Below are positions 1 to 8,054 of a stretch of 34,059 nucleotides of DNA, piece after piece. The notes below the pieces were generated by a model. It was given only the letters and a program-made list of their open reading frames with translations. It had not been told where the DNA came from and made no database searches. Origin of the DNA: Roseovarius sp. TE539 (GTDB lineage: Bacteria > Pseudomonadota > Alphaproteobacteria > Rhodobacterales > Rhodobacteraceae); NCBI RefSeq assembly GCF_003298505.1, contig NZ_QNGB01000034.1, positions 1 to 34,059 on the forward strand, given 5' to 3'. The translations under genes and the position numbers were made by a program. Positions within the stretch are counted from its first letter, which is position 1; every line of letters starts with the position of its first letter.

Positions 1-1
1 G

Positions 2-98
2 ATGTAAGCATTTTCGAGGGCATTCCCCGGGCATATGTAAACATTTTCGCGGGCCGAATGTTTACATATGTAAACATCCGTGGCGGCCACGTAAACAT
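2..98. repeat. Array of ATGTAAACAT-type repeats with a 20-bp perfect palindrome
   Basis: Copies read ATGTAAGCAT (2-11), ATGTAAACAT (35-44), ATGTAAACAT (68-77) and ACGTAAACAT (89-98), with one inverted copy ATGTTTACAT (58-67). The inverted and third direct copies meet to form a perfect 20-bp palindrome at 58-77. Start-to-start distances of 33, 33 and 21 bp are close to whole helical turns, as in operators or iterons. The array lies beyond the 3' end of the leftward fic remnant, so it more likely serves a gene or origin to the left of the window. Confidence 0.6.
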
Positions 99-142
99 TC
101 TTGTCGGCGCTTGGCGCGGCCAGAGCGCGGCGTGACATTTCC

Positions 143-1202
143 CTATGGGCCGTTCTCCATAAACAGCGCGACGAGCGGCACATTGATGTAGTAATTGCTG
201 CGGCCCGACTGATGCTTCTCCACGAAGCCGTGCTCGGCGAGTGCCTCCAGGTATTTCGAGGCGGTCTGCCGGGTGACCTTGAGATCGTTCACGACAAACT
301 CGATCCGGGTATAGGGGTGCCGGAAAAGGTTGTTCAGCAAATCCTGGCTGTAGATCTTCGGCAACTCGCTCCTCAGCCGGTGCTTGGCCTCGGCCATCTG
401 ACGACGGATGGCCTCGACCAGCTTGAGCGTCGTCTGCGAGGTTTCCGCGACCCCCTCAAGCATGTAGAGCAGCCAGCCTTCCCAGTCTCCATCATCACGC
501 ACCGCCTGAAGATGGCGATAGTAGTCTGCCTTGTGCCGGGTGATGTATCGGCTGAGATAGAGGATCGGGATATCCAGCAAGCCGGTGCGCGTCAGGTAGA
601 GCACGTTCAGGATGCGCCCCACGCGTCCATTCCCATCCGGAAAGGGGTGGATGCTTTCGAACTGGTGATGGATGAGCGCCATCTTGATCAGCGGATCGAG
701 GTCGCAAAGCGCGTCGTCGTTCACGAACCGCTCCAGCGCCGACATCTGGGATTCGATTTCACGTAGGTCCTGCGGCGGCACATAGACCATGTCCTGCGTC
801 GCTTCGTTGCGCAGGGCGGTGCCGGGCGTGGATCGAAATCCACCCGAGCGCCCTTTCAGCAGCCGGAACATCTCGATGAGCGTGCGGTTGGTGATGAGGC
901 CGTCGCTATCGACCAGATGCTGGAACCCGAGCTTTACGGCGTCCCGGTAGAGCGCAACCTCCTTGGCGGCCCCGGATCGCGGCCCCTCCGGGAACAGGTC
1001 AGCCTGAAAGAGCTCGTCCTGCGTCGTGACGATATTCTCGATTTCCGAGGAGGCCCTGGTTTGGTATCGTCGCGGCACGTCCCTTGAGCTCCGCGAGGGC
1101 ACGGTTCGCGCGCGCCAGCGCTTTCAGGGACGCGATGGTCTCCAGCTCCACAGGCGGCGGAATTACGGGTATCTGGTAGGTCAGCGTTAACATGACACGC
1201 AT
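143..1202 (-). pseudogene. Fic family AMP-transferase, frameshifted by a short internal deletion
   Basis: Fic enzymes transfer AMP (or a related group) from a nucleotide to hydroxyl side chains of target proteins. The N-terminal part (from 1202 or 1193) and the C-terminal part (143-1102) lie in different frames. The N-terminal frame reads a typical Fic start with PPPVELET and AELKGRAATIPNQG, then leaves frame near 1052. The other frame resumes at ASSEIENIVTT, which holds the class II inhibitory motif S-x3-E-N. The catalytic loop HPFPDGNGRVGR is intact at 614-649, and a C-terminal winged helix follows. About 12 codons normally found between IPNQ and SSEIEN appear missing. The junction is at GGCCTCCT (1048-1055), a sequence I would expect to have occurred twice in the intact gene. 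The 319-codon open frame could still yield a truncated protein, so loss of function is likely but not proven. Confidence 0.75.
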
Positions 1203-1212
1203 CGTATGTTAA
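1187..1212. promoter_or_regulatory. Inverted repeat TTAACAT/ATGTTAA over the fic start
   Basis: TTAACAT (1187-1193) and ATGTTAA (1206-1212) are perfect 7-bp arms 12 bp apart, and they cover both candidate ATG codons of fic (1202 and 1193, minus strand). Such placement could allow repression of fic or a hairpin at its translation start. Chance occurrence cannot be excluded for arms this short. Confidence 0.3.
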
Positions 1213-1627
1213 AGAATTTCGATTTCGATAACATGTTTTGGTGTATATGTGAAGGAAATCGAAGACCTTTGACGAACCACATCTCAGGCCGACTGAACCG
1301 CTCTCGGCGCGACGAGCACCTGTCAGCTCGATGGCGACACGAGACCGACGCGCGCGCTCTCGCCCCTCCCGACAGCGCTGGCGTGAACCACCTCTTCGTC
1401 TTCAGCTATGGGAGCTTTGGGTCATAAGATGTCGGTGGCACCAGAAGGCATCCCCGGCGCACAATATCGATTTTCCTAGGACTTTACGTGCGTAGCGGGA
1501 TCCGGCGGGCTGTGTATCGATAAAAAGCCAGCCATTCCTAACCCCGGCCCCTGAACCGAGCGCGGCGAACGCGACCGGTAAGTCGTGACGAGGCATCGAA
1601 CGCTGTCCCAAGAATCGCCACGATCCT
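1213..1627. other. Intergenic gap, no supported gene
   Basis: The gap lies between the divergent fic remnant (minus) and the nuclease gene (plus). Open frames in it have no Shine-Dalgarno sequence and no recognisable protein similarity. The part nearest fic is AT-rich (about 1205-1265) and may hold the fic promoter. I see no RNA gene or terminator. Confidence 0.5.
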
Positions 1628-2191
1628 GTGTTTGGTATCGGCACGATGAGACAGCTGGCACGACCGACCCCGGCCCAGAGGCAGTGGCGAAAGATGAAGC
1701 GGCGGCGCGCGCGCCGATCTGCGTCAAGGATCATCGGCGCGCGCCTGATCCTGCTCGTGGCTGTGTTGGTGGCAGGCGCCCAGGTCGCGCCACATGTCCT
1801 CGACCGGGCTGGTTTCGTGGACCGCGGCGAGAGGGTCGCGACACCCAGGGCGTTGCGGGGCGGACATGCCTTGACATGGGCACCATCCGTCCCGGTGCCG
1901 GCTTCCGGCGATGTGGTCGGGCGCGTGACCCATGTGCGGGACGGCGACACGATCGAAGTCGCCGACCATCCTATCCGCTTCGCCAATCTCGATTGCCCGG
2001 AAACCGGCACGCCCGCCGGAACCCGGGCTGATCGCAATATGCGGGCGCTCGTATCGGGCAGGACGCTATCCTGTCGCCTCACGGGCCGAAAGAGCTATGA
2101 TCGGTGGATCGGCTCCTGTCACCTTCCCGACGGTCGTGATCTTGCCGCGGCCATGGTGCAAAGCGGCGCGTGCACCTGGTGGCGCGGATAG
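1628..2191 (+). CDS. SNase-like (thermonuclease family) nuclease with an N-terminal membrane anchor
   Basis: This is a staphylococcal-nuclease-fold protein, expected to cleave nucleic acid phosphodiester bonds with calcium. The N-terminal 35 residues are very basic (RKMKRRRARR), followed by a hydrophobic segment at about 38-55, so it is probably an inner-membrane-anchored or exported protein facing the periplasm. The SNase domain covers about 95-187. It starts GRVTHVRDGDTIEV, continues IRFANLDCPET, where Arg117, Asp122 and Glu125 match the metal/catalytic residues, and YDRW supplies the second Arg (159). At about 90 residues the domain is the compact version common in Rhodobacteraceae. The start is uncertain: no strong ribosome binding site precedes 1628, and ATG codons at 1646 or 1694 would still leave the anchor. 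A role in taking up, degrading or processing DNA for the element is inference. Confidence 0.75.
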   Translation: MFGIGTMRQLARPTPAQRQWRKMKRRRARRSASRIIGARLILLVAVLVAGAQVAPHVLDRAGFVDRGERVATPRALRGGHALTWAPSVPVPASGDVVGRVTHVRDGDTIEVADHPIRFANLDCPETGTPAGTRADRNMRALVSGRTLSCRLTGRKSYDRWIGSCHLPDGRDLAAAMVQSGACTWWRG

Positions 2192-2361
2192 GCTTGTCAC
2201 GCCGCCGATTGTCGGTATTGCGCCGCAGGCGCGGCAACGGATCACCTGCGCATTCCTGCGAAACAGACGGTTGACCCCGTCGCATGCCCGATTACCCACG
2301 GGGCGTGAATCGGCACACCATCGTGATGCTGTCACAGGGTGCCCGGGTGCAGGAGGGGAAA

Positions 2362-4395
2362 ATGGCATCTTCGACAAACGGAGGCGCGCAATCCGTTCGG
2401 AACGTCACTGCCAGAGATCTGGCGAACAGATCGGATCTTTTCGAACATGGCGAGATCACCGCATTGCAAGACGAGAACAGCTTCATCCTTCGGCTCAACG
2501 CGATGGTGCACGCGCGCCGTCCCACCAAGGCCAAAACCGTTTCCAGGAGCCTCGCGGAAGCAATTCGTGCCGACAAAAAGCAGGTTAAACCGGAGGCCGA
2601 GCTGGTGCTGTTCGGTCGCTGGCTGCTCCTCGACGGTCGCCCCGGGGCGAAGACGACGCCGGGCACACAGCCGAATTGCCACGAGATAGCGAAATGTGTT
2701 GCCGCGTGCCTCATCGAACTTGAGTGGCGCAAGCGCGCATGTCGCTATGAGGGAAAAACAGGCCGCGACATGTCAATGAGTTCGCGAGCCAGGATCAGCA
2801 AGCGGAATGTCAGCAAGCACGACCTGTCGAAATGCTGGCCCAGGGTCTTCGGCGTTGAAAAGAAGCCGGCGGCCTTCGATTCCCGCCTGAGATCCATGCG
2901 ACGTTTTTTGTCCGATTACCTTCGATATCTGGACTCGGGCGGTTTGATCGAGGACGGCAAGACGGTCACGAAATCACCCGAGATCCAGGCCGTGCTCCGT
3001 GCGATATCCGGCAAGGCAGACGCGCAACCTGTCCGGCAGAACGCGCGACCCGCGCCGGTTCCCGCCACTCCTGATCCGTTCACGATTCCATTGCGCTATT
3101 CCTCACCGGAAAAGAGATCGGAATACCGCGGGGTGGCCGGGCGTGGCGTGGGTGATGCCGTCCTCGACTATCGCTGCGCCTCTTCGGTCCCGACGTCTCA
3201 GGGCGGCAAGATGCGTGCTGATCGTGCCGGAAAACTCGAGCTGAAACCGGCCAACGGCATTCGCGGCAATTACCGGGTAGCAGCCCTCGTTGACCGGATC
3301 GCGATCCTGCTCCGCACGGTCCACAAGAGAGATGAGAAACCGTTCAGTAAGGAGATCGAGACGCAGACCGGCACGACCGTCATGGTGCGGGATCTGACGA
3401 AGCCCGACAAGAAAGATGCCTGGGGCAAGCCACTGCCGGTCCCCGAGCTCGGCAAGAGCACCGGGTATCACTTCGGGATCCTGATACAGGATCCCGTGCC
3501 GGACACGCTGACCGCGATCCTGACCGCGGTCCGCGATGGTCCCGGTATCAGTGGCGATATCACGATTCACATGATCGAGGTGGCGGTTGATTTCCATCCC
3601 GCGACCGAGGATCCGGCAGAGTCCGTTCTGCGCCGCGAGGAGATGGTCGGTCTGCTACAGCGCCATCACTGGAGCCCGCATTCCTGCTTCATGGATACCG
3701 ACATCGACAATCTGCGCCATGTCGATGCGCGGCAGATTTTCGACGCTCCGGACACGTCCGGGGACGTCAGCAAAGTGCGTTTCCTGTTCCCCGACCGATC
3801 ATCATCGAAACCGATACCCGATAGCAGGATCGGGATCGAGGATATCAGGCGGCGCATTCTGACCTCCCGGTCTGGTGAGGACCTGCATCTCGATTCCACC
3901 CTTGCGAAAGGTGGCAAGCGTGCCTTCGGTCATGTCACCGTCCAGCACAAGATCGCGGACCAACGAAACCGCGAGAAACAGACCAAGATCGTGCTCCCGG
4001 ATCGTGAGCGCCGCGCCCGGGTGGAAGTCACGCTATCCGGACATGATACTCTGGCGGCACGCGACCTTGAAACCATCGATGATCTGGGGAAGGTCTCGTT
4101 CCGACGGCTGACAAGACCATTCCTGTCGTTCAAGCTGGCCAGCGTAGACCCGTTGCAATATCGTCTGGATGACGCACAGGCCCAGATGCATACGCGTGGT
4201 GTCCATGGGCTCGAACTCAGGCACCGGGCACGCGCATTCGAAGAAAGGGCCGTGCAGCACGCGTCTGCCCGGCAATCCACGCCGCCCAATGACAGGGAGG
4301 GCCTGGGGCTGACAGCATGGCCGGAGATGAACGATGTCGTCGGCAAGGCGCTGGATGAGTTGACGCGCCGGTGGCGCGGCTTTTCTGGGTGTTAG
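2362..4395 (+). CDS. Element-encoded 677-residue protein of unknown function, possibly replication-related
   Basis: I do not recognise this protein. The frame is open from 2284, but ATG 2362 follows a strong Shine-Dalgarno sequence (AGGAGGGG at 2351-2358), so it is the better start. The protein is soluble and charged, with no signal peptide or membrane segment. Residues roughly 1-200 are basic and could bind DNA. The middle holds a beta-strand-like stretch IHMIEVAVDFHP, and the C-terminal third has ARVEVTLSGHDTLAARDL. Together these faintly recall the fold pattern of filamentous-phage and rolling-circle initiators (IDLxFDF and RIEVTLR elements), but no HUH motif or catalytic tyrosine pair can be named. 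Its size, position and good start support a real gene. Replication initiation is only a weak inference. Confidence 0.7.
   Translation: MASSTNGGAQSVRNVTARDLANRSDLFEHGEITALQDENSFILRLNAMVHARRPTKAKTVSRSLAEAIRADKKQVKPEAELVLFGRWLLLDGRPGAKTTPGTQPNCHEIAKCVAACLIELEWRKRACRYEGKTGRDMSMSSRARISKRNVSKHDLSKCWPRVFGVEKKPAAFDSRLRSMRRFLSDYLRYLDSGGLIEDGKTVTKSPEIQAVLRAISGKADAQPVRQNARPAPVPATPDPFTIPLRYSSPEKRSEYRGVAGRGVGDAVLDYRCASSVPTSQGGKMRADRAGKLELKPANGIRGNYRVAALVDRIAILLRTVHKRDEKPFSKEIETQTGTTVMVRDLTKPDKKDAWGKPLPVPELGKSTGYHFGILIQDPVPDTLTAILTAVRDGPGISGDITIHMIEVAVDFHPATEDPAESVLRREEMVGLLQRHHWSPHSCFMDTDIDNLRHVDARQIFDAPDTSGDVSKVRFLFPDRSSSKPIPDSRIGIEDIRRRILTSRSGEDLHLDSTLAKGGKRAFGHVTVQHKIADQRNREKQTKIVLPDRERRARVEVTLSGHDTLAARDLETIDDLGKVSFRRLTRPFLSFKLASVDPLQYRLDDAQAQMHTRGVHGLELRHRARAFEERAVQHASARQSTPPNDREGLGLTAWPEMNDVVGKALDELTRRWRGFSGC
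4364..4384 (+). terminator. Possible intrinsic terminator overlapping the end of the 677-residue gene
   Basis: CGCGCC (4364-4369) and GGCGCG (4373-4378) form a 6-bp GC stem with a 3-nt loop, followed after GC by TTTT (4381-4384). The hairpin lies within the last codons of the gene, whose stop is at 4393-4395. The T-run is short, so efficiency is doubtful. Confidence 0.35.
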
Positions 4396-5119
4396 CTCAG
4401 GAGAGGCATCGTAGTCTGAAGATGACAGCCCGCGGAGAGGCGTTTCGTCAACGGTGTTGACCGTGTGTCAGTCGTCTTCCTCCAAAGGTCACCAGACGGA
4501 CTCCTTCGAGTGGTGCTCTGTTGTGACAAGGGAGAAGGAGAAGGGCAGTGCGAGAGGGATCTGTTTAAGAAGGGTGTCCCCAGTCATTACCGCCACGCAA
4601 CGGGCCGAATACGGAGCCGGGCGGCCCGATATGCCTAAAGTCAGCACTTGTTGAACCCCACGCGGCCTTGATTGATGGCCCTGCCCTCCCTCGCAGGTCA
4701 GATTATCCGGTAAAAAGATGCTGCAAGGAGCTAGTTAGGGCAGTCTCCATGACGCCTTGTTCCCGGGCCAGAACACGGGTTATGCGAAACGTTGCTGTTG
4801 GTGCATCGATGCTCGTTCGCGGGTGTGTTTCGACGTCATGCTCTCGGATCGCCAGATGATGCCCGTGAGAGCGGCTGAGCGGCGCACACAATTCGTTAAG
4901 GGCGCTTCCTGTGGAGAGAGGCCGCCGCAATGCAAGCTGCGACTCCTGGGCGCTCTCAGCGCTTCTTTCTGAAAAGCCATGGACGCTTGCGCGCTGTGAT
5001 CCCCACCCGTCGGCCGCGCCGGGGGACGGGGATTGGTATCGCGGTGCAGATAAGCGGGAAACGAATCCTTTATGGCGTGGCGCGCGGCCCATCGGCGTCA
5101 CGGGCCGCGCGCGATGCTT
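4396..5119. other. 724-bp gap with no supported gene
   Basis: Several open frames cross this gap on both strands, the longest being 132 codons on the minus strand (4703-5101). None has a good ribosome binding site, typical composition or a recognisable family. I see no tRNA, CRISPR or inverted terminal repeats. It may hold decayed coding sequence or an unrecognised RNA. Confidence 0.5.
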
Positions 5120-5311
5120 TCAGAACTTCCCGCACACGCGCCTGAGCAGTTGCACGCGGCGAAGCGTCGGGTGCAGATCGCGGCCATCGCTGATCATCCG
5201 CAGGAACTCGACCCATGCGACCTCGTTGTCGGTCAAGTCTTCGGGGCTGACGGAAATCCGGCGTGTGCGGGGAGGGGCCTCATTGCTGGATGTGCCGCGC
5301 GGTGCGTTCAT
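5120..5311 (-). CDS. Small hypothetical protein paired with the XRE regulator
   Basis: The 63-residue frame starts at ATG 5311, only 5 nt after the regulator's stop codon (5316-5318), so the two are probably cotranscribed and translationally coupled. The protein has a polar, proline-rich start and then a predicted helical part (DNEVAWVEFLRMISDG) ending in a basic tail RRVQLLRRVCGK. It has no signal peptide or membrane segment. The frame extends upstream to 5353, but that would overlap the regulator by 36 nt. I do not recognise the family. Its location suggests an accessory factor or antagonist for the regulator, as inference only. Confidence 0.45.
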   Translation of the reverse strand: MNAPRGTSSNEAPPRTRRISVSPEDLTDNEVAWVEFLRMISDGRDLHPTLRRVQLLRRVCGKF

Positions 5312-5315
5312 GCGT

Positions 5316-5717
5316 CTACTTACCAAAGATCGCCCGGATCGCCGCGCGACCACGGCTGGTCATGCGCGGGTCGCTGTGATCCGAAGCCTCGCGGATCTCC
5401 TGGAGCCAGCCGAGCTCGTTGCCGGTGATCGGCGTGCCCATGATCTCCACGAGCGCGTGCGCGGCGGTATCGCCCTCGATCTGCTCGAGCGTCAAGCGCA
5501 GGAGATAGGCGGGATCGCATTCCAGCGCGCGCGCCAGGCTCGGCACGCGGTCGAGCGGCAGCTTGCTCGCGCCGGTCTTGATCATGGTGACCATGTTCTG
5601 GCTGACGAACCCGGCCTCGACGGCGATCTCGATCTGCGACTTCCGGGGCTTGAGTTCCATCACGCGCTTGTCGATGAATTTCGCGAGGCGGGTGTCGGCG
5701 TAAGGTTTCTTCGGCAT
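5316..5717 (-). CDS. XRE-type helix-turn-helix regulator
   Basis: This 133-residue DNA-binding protein has a Cro/C1-like HTH at about residues 25-80. It includes KSQIEIAVEAGFVSQNMVTM as the helix-turn-helix core and LDRVPSLARALECDPAYLL as the following helices, the typical end of such domains. The C-terminal part is helical and of unknown role. ATG 5717 is preferred over 5729 because it has GAGGAAG just upstream. The gene lies downstream of the DUF927 gene on the same strand but is separated by the repeat-rich region 5718-6128, so it probably has its own promoter. It is a candidate master repressor of the element. A xenobiotic-response-like antitoxin paired with the small downstream gene is an alternative. 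Confidence 0.75.
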   Translation of the reverse strand: MPKKPYADTRLAKFIDKRVMELKPRKSQIEIAVEAGFVSQNMVTMIKTGASKLPLDRVPSLARALECDPAYLLRLTLEQIEGDTAAHALVEIMGTPITGNELGWLQEIREASDHSDPRMTSRGRAAIRAIFGK

Positions 5718-5739
5718 TTTCTTCCTCATGTCCAGTCAG

Positions 5740-5767
5740 GTGTCTCACAGCGTGTCAGCTGCGTGTA
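5740..5767. promoter_or_regulatory. Phased GTGTC/GTGTA repeats upstream of the XRE gene
   Basis: GTGTC at 5740 and 5752 and GTGTA at 5763 are spaced 12 and 11 bp apart, about one helical turn, 11-50 bp upstream of the regulator's alternative starts. This suits autoregulation by the XRE protein, but the units are short and the assignment is tentative. Confidence 0.3.
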
Positions 5768-5918
5768 TCATTCATAGCAACAGACTAGTGGGGATCGGCC
5801 GGGGGATCGAATTGATCTAACGGCACCATTTCCCGGGCAGGGCGGCGCGCGCAAAAGGCTACTCTGGCGAGGTGCGGCCAGCGTCGTGTGTAAAGTCACA
5901 ATGCAGTCCTGGCAGCGT

Positions 5919-6076
5919 GGACCGACCGGACCGGCCGGACCGGCTGGACCACGTGGTTCGCCCTGATCGTCAGGTGCTCGTTTCGCTTGAATCGTTTGGA
6001 CCGCTTGGACCAGTTGGACCGTCATGATATCACGCGGTCATCCGGATCTGAACGGTCCGCTCGGTCCAAGCGGTCC
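5919..6076. repeat. Iteron-like arrays of GGACC/GGTCC with 9-bp period and a 14-bp perfect inverted repeat
   Basis: GGACC recurs at 5919, 5928, 5937 and 5946, then again at 5998, 6007 and 6016. The inverse GGTCC occurs at 6054, 6063 and 6072. All three runs keep a strict 9-bp period. The segment 5998-6011 (GGACCGCTTGGACC) and 6063-6076 (GGTCCAAGCGGTCC) are exact reverse complements separated by 51 bp. The cluster lies just beyond the 3' end of the DUF927 gene. Short phased repeats beside a replication-type ATPase gene resemble an iteron origin. An RNA hairpin or a repressor binding region are alternatives. Confidence 0.75.
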
Positions 6077-6128
6077 GGTGAGCAGGAAGGGCTGATGGCC
6101 CCTCCCGCCATCTAATGTCAGGATGCGC

Positions 6129-7934
6129 TTACTCTTCAGGCTCACCCATCTCGCGGAGTTTCGCGGCGTTGACGGCATAGGTCCACGGGCGGCCTTCGAT
6201 CTGCCGTCCCATCCGCACCTGGAAACCGCCGCTCTTCTGAGTCTTCAGGAATCCGCCATCCGCGTGCAGCCTAGCCACTTCGCCCGGATTATTCGGAGCG
6301 TGAATCTTCTGCCAGCACTTCGTCCGGATGTAGACCCAGTGCTCGTCCCGCCAGCCATCGACCGGGGGATTGTCCTCGCTCCCGATCGTCTGAAAGTGAG
6401 CAGAGTGCTTTGCGACATAGTCTCGCGTGCGCTGCACGGCCATGTCGATCTCCGCATTCGTCACGCCCTCCTCGGCTAAGAACCAATTGCGGAACAACTC
6501 CTGCGCCGCCGCTCTCGCAGCACCTGCCGGCCAACCGGTCAGACGGGCCTTGGTGGCCAGCTCCCCCGCGAGTGCCGCAATGGCGAAGCGCTTGAGGACA
6601 CGACGTGCCTGTCCATCACTCGGCGACAGATCTTCGCGCTTCGCCACGCGACGGCAAAAGTTATCAATGAACGTCCGCCAGTTCTTCTTCTTTTCGCGGG
6701 TTCCCATCACATGCTCGACAAAGAGCGGACCGGAATGTCCGTAATTTTCGAGGCTCGCGAGATCGAGCCGTTCGACAAAGGCGCTGCCACCGTCTGCACC
6801 GTGAAGATTATCAAAGGCGCCGTGCACCCGGCAGTCAGCCTCCAGATTGATCAGACGCACCGCCTGGCCAGCGACCATCTTGCGACCTGCCGTCTTCATG
6901 TGCTCTTCGAGCGTGACTTCGCCGCTCGACAGGATGGGCACGCGCCACTGCTGCGCTGACTGCGGCGTCCCATTCGCCTTTGCCCTGAGCTTGCCCTTGC
7001 CGTTGCCCAGCCTGTAGACGGTCTCTCCGACAGTCCTGGGATCGGCATTGTGTAGCTCCTCGAGATTCAGCAGCGTGTCGTTGCACGCGGCCGCGATCCC
7101 CTCGAGGCCGCTGAGCGTGCCGTTCCAGCTCTGCAGCAGGCTCGGCGCGCCCCAGACGGATGAGGCGACATACTGGATCGTCGACTTGCCGCGGGACGAC
7201 ACGCCGCGCAAATGAAACCCTCCACCGGTTTGCCCGAGAACAGCCAGAAGCGGTCCGCTGAACGCGTGCGACACCGCCAGCATCATCAGCGGATTACCGA
7301 CGCACCGTGCCGCGACCTCGTTCTTCCACGCGTCGAGCGTGCCCCGCGTGTGGATCGCCGCCTTCATGTCGTCCGGGACGCTGTCCGTCGTCACAAGGGC
7401 ATGTCCGATCACGCGGCCGTTGCCGAGAACGAAGGCGTCATGCGCGTCACTGGTCCAGCCGACCCGGTGGCAGCGAAGATAGACTGCCTCGAGCTGCCAC
7501 GAGCGCAGCAACACCATCACGCTTTCCGCCGCCTTGCGTGCCGGTGCCAGCTCAAGGCCGAGGTCGAAGAGCGGGGCGAGGGCGACGTTCGGCGACTGCG
7601 AAAGCTGCCGCCCTTCGAAGACCAGCTCATGCCAGTTCCCTTCGGGATCCTGCACCGAGACCACGCGGCCCCAGCCATGGCCCGTCGCAGTCCGGCACCG
7701 TCCGATCACGACGACGGGTGAGCATATCTTCACCGGCACCATTTCGTCATCGTCGCTGGGCTGAAGCTGGTAAATGCCGTCATCGCGCAGGCTGAATCCT
7801 TCCGGCATGCCGTCGGGCCCGTTACCGTCGATCATGGCAGATGCGCCATGCCCGAGAGCGTCGCCGTTATGCGGAAAGGTGATGATGGTCTCGCTTGCGC
7901 CGTCGTGCGGGGAGAAGGTGCTGTGATTTGTCAT
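6129..7934 (-). CDS. DUF927 domain P-loop protein (replication/helicase-type ATPase)
   Basis: This 601-residue protein matches the DUF927 family, found in satellites, prophages and integrated elements and linked to helicase or primase-type functions. A DUF927-like region runs from about residue 40 to 330. It contains GFSLRDDGIYQ, VYLRCHRVGW and a Walker A motif GVSSRGKS at 244-251. An acidic strand (DTLLNLEELH, 286-295) is in the right place for Walker B. The C-terminal half is helical and ends in a small domain rich in aromatic and basic residues. ATG 7934 is chosen over 7985 because GAGG lies 7 nt upstream. The gene follows alpA on the same strand after 120 bp that include a strong hairpin. 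It is probably the element's replication or unwinding protein, acting on the repeat cluster at its 3' end (inference). Confidence 0.85.
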   Translation of the reverse strand: MTNHSTFSPHDGASETIITFPHNGDALGHGASAMIDGNGPDGMPEGFSLRDDGIYQLQPSDDDEMVPVKICSPVVVIGRCRTATGHGWGRVVSVQDPEGNWHELVFEGRQLSQSPNVALAPLFDLGLELAPARKAAESVMVLLRSWQLEAVYLRCHRVGWTSDAHDAFVLGNGRVIGHALVTTDSVPDDMKAAIHTRGTLDAWKNEVAARCVGNPLMMLAVSHAFSGPLLAVLGQTGGGFHLRGVSSRGKSTIQYVASSVWGAPSLLQSWNGTLSGLEGIAAACNDTLLNLEELHNADPRTVGETVYRLGNGKGKLRAKANGTPQSAQQWRVPILSSGEVTLEEHMKTAGRKMVAGQAVRLINLEADCRVHGAFDNLHGADGGSAFVERLDLASLENYGHSGPLFVEHVMGTREKKKNWRTFIDNFCRRVAKREDLSPSDGQARRVLKRFAIAALAGELATKARLTGWPAGAARAAAQELFRNWFLAEEGVTNAEIDMAVQRTRDYVAKHSAHFQTIGSEDNPPVDGWRDEHWVYIRTKCWQKIHAPNNPGEVARLHADGGFLKTQKSGGFQVRMGRQIEGRPWTYAVNAAKLREMGEPEE

Positions 7935-7999
7935 GGAGTTACCTCGAGTTTGCATGACCGGACCGTTCGGCGAGACCAGGGTCACGCCGCTGATATGGC

Positions 8000-8025
8000 T
8001 GACGCCCCACGTCGTGGGGCGGTCA
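8000..8025 (-). other. Strong hairpin in the alpA-DUF927 spacer
   Basis: CGCCCCAC (8003-8010) and GTGGGGCG (8014-8021) form an 8-bp stem with a 3-nt loop. TGA (8000-8002) and TCA (8023-8025) extend it past one bulged base. No T-run follows, so it is not a classical terminator. It could stabilise or separate the alpA and DUF927 messages or act as a leader element. Confidence 0.5.
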
Positions 8026-8054
8026 GGATCTGGTTGAAACGTTGTGTCTGGCCG

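Noticed and set aside
1402..2082. 226-codon minus-strand frame over the nuclease gene
   Set aside because: No recognisable domain; the plus strand encodes an SNase domain with its catalytic residues.
4703..5101. 132-codon minus-strand frame in the element gap
   Set aside because: Composition and start context do not support coding, and no similarity is recognised.
5768..6025. Minus-strand frame with a collagen-like Gly-Pro-Ala pattern (GPAGPAGPVGP)
   Set aside because: The pattern follows directly from the 9-bp DNA repeats, the repeat unit also gives other peptides in its other runs, and there is no ribosome binding site. I treat it as a by-product of the repeat array.
5919..6076. CRISPR array
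   Set aside because: The repeats are 5-9 bp with constant short period and no spacers of 30-40 bp; no cas genes are present.
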